The notes under the pieces were generated by a model. That model searched no databases and was not told the origin of the DNA. It was given only the letters and a program-made list of their open reading frames with translations. A program made the position numbers and the translations under genes. Positions 4,980-7,586 of a stretch of DNA of 7,586 nt are shown piece after piece. The stretch lies in assembly GCA_023392035.1 (NCBI GenBank), contig JAEVZY010000376.1:1-7586 (forward strand), written 5' to 3'. The stretch is from Pseudomonadota bacterium. GTDB lineage: Bacteria > Pseudomonadota > Gammaproteobacteria > Burkholderiales > Burkholderiaceae_D. The first letter of the stretch is position 1. Each line of letters opens with the position of its first letter.

Positions 4980-6338
4980 CTAGGCCGCCGTCGCTGCCGC
5001 ATCGGCCCGTTCGGTCTCCCGATCCGAGAGTCGCCCGATACGGGTCCTGACGAAATTGATATGGCTGCGCAAGCCATACAGCTCGTCGGCAAAAGACAGC
5101 GGCACCGACACCTGGTTGACCCGGCTTTCAATGTGATTCAGGCGCGCCAGTTGCTCCCGATAGACGCTGGCGCGCTGGTCCGGCGGTACGTCTTCAATCG
5201 CCAATTCGACGGTGCGCAATTCGCCATACCAGCGAAACACCCGCGAGCGCACCCGCCACACGTAGAGCGGCGGCAGGATGCGCGACAAGGGCAGCAGCAA
5301 GGCGCCCAGCGCCACGATCACCACCCACATGCGGCCAAACAGGTTGGCCAGCCAGAACGGCAGATAACGCTGCAGCAGCGGCGGACCGCTGCGGTAAAAC
5401 TTTTCGGCGTCCTTGGCCAAGGGGATTTCGCCGTGGCCGGCGTTGGGATATTCGCCGCGCTGGCGGAACCAGCCGGCGCCGCCATGGATTTCGGCCGCCG
5501 TCTGCACGAACAAATCCACCAACGCCGGGTGCAGGCCTTCGCGCGCCACAAGGGTAGCGGTCGGTCCGATCAATTGATAGTCATGCGCGGGAACGTCCGC
5601 CCCCAGGTTGACGATGCCGCGCGGCAGGGTCACCACGCTCATGGCGGGGAAGCGCCGCGCATAGGCTTGCGCCTGGGTGAAGTCGAACAGCTTGATGCCC
5701 GGCGTTTGCAGCAGCATCTGGATCAGCGGTTCGTTGGGCGCCGAGCTGAACACCAGGGCGTCGATGCGGCCTTCCAGCAGTTCCACCGTGGCCGGCGTGT
5801 TCTCCAGGCCTGAGAGCTTGAGGTCCTTGGCTTCCAGTCCGTTCAGGCTGAGTATCTTGCGCATCATGCGCGGCACGCCGCTGCCCTCGGGGCCGATATT
5901 CACCTTCAGTCCCTTGAGCTGGGGAATCCGGTCGATGCGGTGCTTGTCGCGGTAGAACAGCCAGAGCGGCTCGGTAAACAGGCTGCCGAGCGACTTCAAT
6001 CCTTCCACGCTTTCCGGATCGGCGGTGCCGCTTTGCACGAAGGCGATGTCGACACCGGATTTCTCGTCCCTCAGTTTCTGCAGGTTCTCCTGCGCGCCTT
6101 GCGAAAGCTTGATCCTGACCTCGATGCCCTGCTTCTTCAGCTTGTCGGCATAGCGTCGGGCAAAGCGCTCATAGGAACTGTTCTCCTGGCCGGCCATCAG
6201 CGTCACCACCTTGGGCGGCGTCGGATCGATCAGCCAATAGGCCAACGCGCCCAGGAGCAGCACCAGGATCAGGATCGGCGCGGCTGTCACGACCAGGTCG
6301 CGCAGCGAGAAGCGGGTGAATTGCAGGATCTTGGGCAT
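4980..6338 (-). CDS. TAXI-family TRAP transporter solute-binding protein with two membrane anchors
   Basis: 452 residues. An uncleaved N-terminal membrane helix (about 17-37, preceded by basic residues) is followed by a periplasmic TAXI/NMT1-like substrate-binding domain (about 43-325). Family-like segments are VTLMAGQENSSYERFA (45-60), VDIAFVQSGTAD (96-107), LKVNIGPEGSGVP (144-156) and the lobe around RIDALVFSSAP (191-201). A second hydrophobic segment (about 337-361) ends in a basic RVRSRVFRWYGELR stretch, giving both ends in the cytoplasm. Residues 370-452 are a charged, helical cytoplasmic tail. Classic TAXI proteins are about 320 residues, secreted or lipid-free, and encoded with a fused DctQM permease; none is seen in this window. 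Substrate is unknown, and it may sense rather than transport. The ATG at 6338 has a GAGAGA-type Shine-Dalgarno. It follows prfC on the same strand, 121 bp downstream. Confidence 0.88.
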   Translation of the reverse strand: MPKILQFTRFSLRDLVVTAAPILILVLLLGALAYWLIDPTPPKVVTLMAGQENSSYERFARRYADKLKKQGIEVRIKLSQGAQENLQKLRDEKSGVDIAFVQSGTADPESVEGLKSLGSLFTEPLWLFYRDKHRIDRIPQLKGLKVNIGPEGSGVPRMMRKILSLNGLEAKDLKLSGLENTPATVELLEGRIDALVFSSAPNEPLIQMLLQTPGIKLFDFTQAQAYARRFPAMSVVTLPRGIVNLGADVPAHDYQLIGPTATLVAREGLHPALVDLFVQTAAEIHGGAGWFRQRGEYPNAGHGEIPLAKDAEKFYRSGPPLLQRYLPFWLANLFGRMWVVIVALGALLLPLSRILPPLYVWRVRSRVFRWYGELRTVELAIEDVPPDQRASVYREQLARLNHIESRVNQVSVPLSFADELYGLRSHINFVRTRIGRLSDRETERADAAATAA

Positions 6339-6405
6339 GGCGCTGATCTCTCTTTCTCTTCAATGAGGGCGTCCTGCGCACCTTGCCAAGAATGCCGCGC
6401 CGGCG

Positions 6406-6429
6406 CAAGCCGGGCTGCGACCCGGCTTG
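6406..6429 (-). terminator. GC-rich hairpin after prfC, possible weak terminator or attenuator
   Basis: CAAGCCGGG (6406-6414) and CCCGGCTTG (6421-6429) form a perfect nine-base-pair stem with a six-base loop, about 31 bases after the prfC stop. There is no T-run after it on the minus strand, so it is not a canonical intrinsic terminator. It may end or stabilise the prfC message while letting some transcripts read into the TAXI gene. Confidence 0.4.
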
Positions 6430-6459
6430 TTACCAGCCGCTACAGCAAACCCCAGCCTG

Positions 6460-7586
6460 CTACAGGCGCGCCGCGTGTTCGCGCGTGGCGTGGAAAGTGA
6501 CGCCCGGCCAGCGCTCCTGAGCCAGGCGCAGGTTCACGCCCGAGGTGGCCAGGTAGGCCAGATTGCCGGCGGCATCGTGCGCCAACTGCTGGCCGGCCGA
6601 AGACTTTTCAAAATCGGCCAGCATCTTCTTGTCTTCGCAGGACACCCAGCGCGCGCTGGAAATCGAGGTGCTTTCAAATACCGCATCCACGCCATATTCG
6701 TTGAGCAGGCGGCTGGCCACCACTTCGAACTGCAGCACGCCGACCGCGCCCAGCACCAGGTCCTGGTTGTAGACCGGCTTGAAGACTTGCACCGCGCCCT
6801 CTTCGCCCAGTTGCTGCAAACCCTTGTGCAGCTGCTTGATCTTGAGCGGATTGCGGATGCGCACCGAGCGGAAGAAATCCGGCGCGAAGAAAGGAATGCC
6901 GGTGAACTGCAGCATCTCCCCTTCCGAAAAACTGTCGCCGATCTGCATGTTGCCGTGATTGGGCAAGCCGATGATGTCGCCGGCGTAGGCTTCTTCCACC
7001 TGCTCGCGCGAGGAGGCCATGAAGGTCACCACGCTGGAAACCTTGATCTCGCGGTTCAGGCGCAGATGCTTGATCTTCATGCCGCGCTCGAAGCGCCCCG
7101 AGCAAACCCGCAGGAAGGCGATGCGATCGCGATGCGCCGGGTCCATATTGGCCTGGATCTTGAACACGAAGCCGGAAAATGCCGACTCGGTCGGCGCCAC
7201 CGCGCGCACGCTGGCGTCGCGCGCACGCGGCGCCTGGGCCCAGTCCAGCAAGGCGTCGAGAATCTCGCGCACGCCGAAGTTGTTGATGGCCGAGCCGAAG
7301 AACACCGGCGTCTGCTTGCCGGCCAGGAAAGCTTCAAGATCGAAGGGATGCGAAGCGCCGTGCACCAGTTCGACTTCCATGCGCAGTTGCTCGATCTCGA
7401 GCGGGAACATTTCATCCAGGCGCGGATTGTCCAGGCCCTTGATGACTTCGAATTCCTGGTCGGCGCGCTCGCTGCCGGCGGTGAACAGCATGATCTCGTC
7501 GCGCAGCAGGTGATAGACGCCGCGGAAAGTCTTGCCCATGCCGATCGGCCAGGTCACCGGCGCGCACTGGATCTTGAGCACCGATT
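6460..7586 (-). CDS. prfC: Peptide chain release factor 3 (RF3), C-terminal part, cut by the window edge
   Basis: Translational GTPase that recycles RF1/RF2 from the ribosome after termination. 374 codons plus the stop TAG are present. The start lies beyond the right edge: the open frame continues two bases into an incomplete codon at 7585-7586, so the GTG at 7581 is internal, not a start. E. coli RF3 is 529 residues, so about 155 N-terminal residues with the P-loop and most of the G domain are missing. What is seen begins with CAPVTWPIGMGK, an RF3 signature, and continues through the end of the G domain, the beta-barrel domain II (about SAFSGFVFKIQANMDPAHRDR onward) and the RF3-specific C-terminal domain (FFAPDFFRSVRIRNPLK; EEGAVQVFKP; GAVGVLQFEVVASRL). 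Nothing looks disrupted. It is followed by the TAXI gene on the same strand. Confidence 0.97.
   Translation of the reverse strand, partial: SVLKIQCAPVTWPIGMGKTFRGVYHLLRDEIMLFTAGSERADQEFEVIKGLDNPRLDEMFPLEIEQLRMEVELVHGASHPFDLEAFLAGKQTPVFFGSAINNFGVREILDALLDWAQAPRARDASVRAVAPTESAFSGFVFKIQANMDPAHRDRIAFLRVCSGRFERGMKIKHLRLNREIKVSSVVTFMASSREQVEEAYAGDIIGLPNHGNMQIGDSFSEGEMLQFTGIPFFAPDFFRSVRIRNPLKIKQLHKGLQQLGEEGAVQVFKPVYNQDLVLGAVGVLQFEVVASRLLNEYGVDAVFESTSISSARWVSCEDKKMLADFEKSSAGQQLAHDAAGNLAYLATSGVNLRLAQERWPGVTFHATREHAARL

Overview
The window looks like chromosomal DNA from a high-GC betaproteobacterium of the order Burkholderiales, most likely Oxalobacteraceae (Herbaspirillum or Collimonas type). This rests on the protein sequences, the gene order glnA - DUF4124 gene - ntrB - ntrC, and the strong G/C preference at third codon positions. 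The genus is inference. I see no mobile element, phage gene, CRISPR array, tRNA or rRNA.

Right to left on the minus strand: the C-terminal 374 residues of peptide chain release factor 3 (prfC, 6460-7586, running off the right edge); a TAXI-type solute-binding protein with a membrane anchor at each end (4980-6338); glutamine synthetase glnA (2646-4061); a small secreted DUF4124 protein with a coiled coil (1938-2444); the nitrogen sensor kinase ntrB/glnL (803-1936); and the N-terminal half of the response regulator ntrC/glnG (1-723, running off the left edge). The only plus-strand gene is a single-domain rhodanese (4440-4904). It is divergent from glnA and convergent with the TAXI gene.

The centre of the window is a nitrogen-control locus. 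NtrB phosphorylates NtrC under nitrogen limitation, and NtrC~P with sigma-54 RNA polymerase activates glnA. The 378-base region between glnA and the rhodanese gene carries the expected control DNA: a perfect GCACCA-N3-TGGTGC NtrC palindrome, a weaker second site 31 bp away, a sigma-54 promoter about 130-165 bp from those sites, a possible sigma-70 promoter overlapping the NtrC sites, and a strong Shine-Dalgarno before glnA. A strong hairpin terminator follows glnA. A good sigma-70-like promoter then precedes the DUF4124 gene, so DUF4124-ntrB-ntrC can be expressed at a basal level apart from glnA, with extra expression from read-through.

Most of the window is well-known housekeeping and regulatory content, and I did not find an obviously new system. 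Two items deserve attention. One is the uncharacterised exported DUF4124/coiled-coil protein, whose stop codon lies one base before the ntrB start. The other is the doubly membrane-anchored TAXI protein with a cytoplasmic C-terminal domain and no TRAP permease gene beside it in this window.
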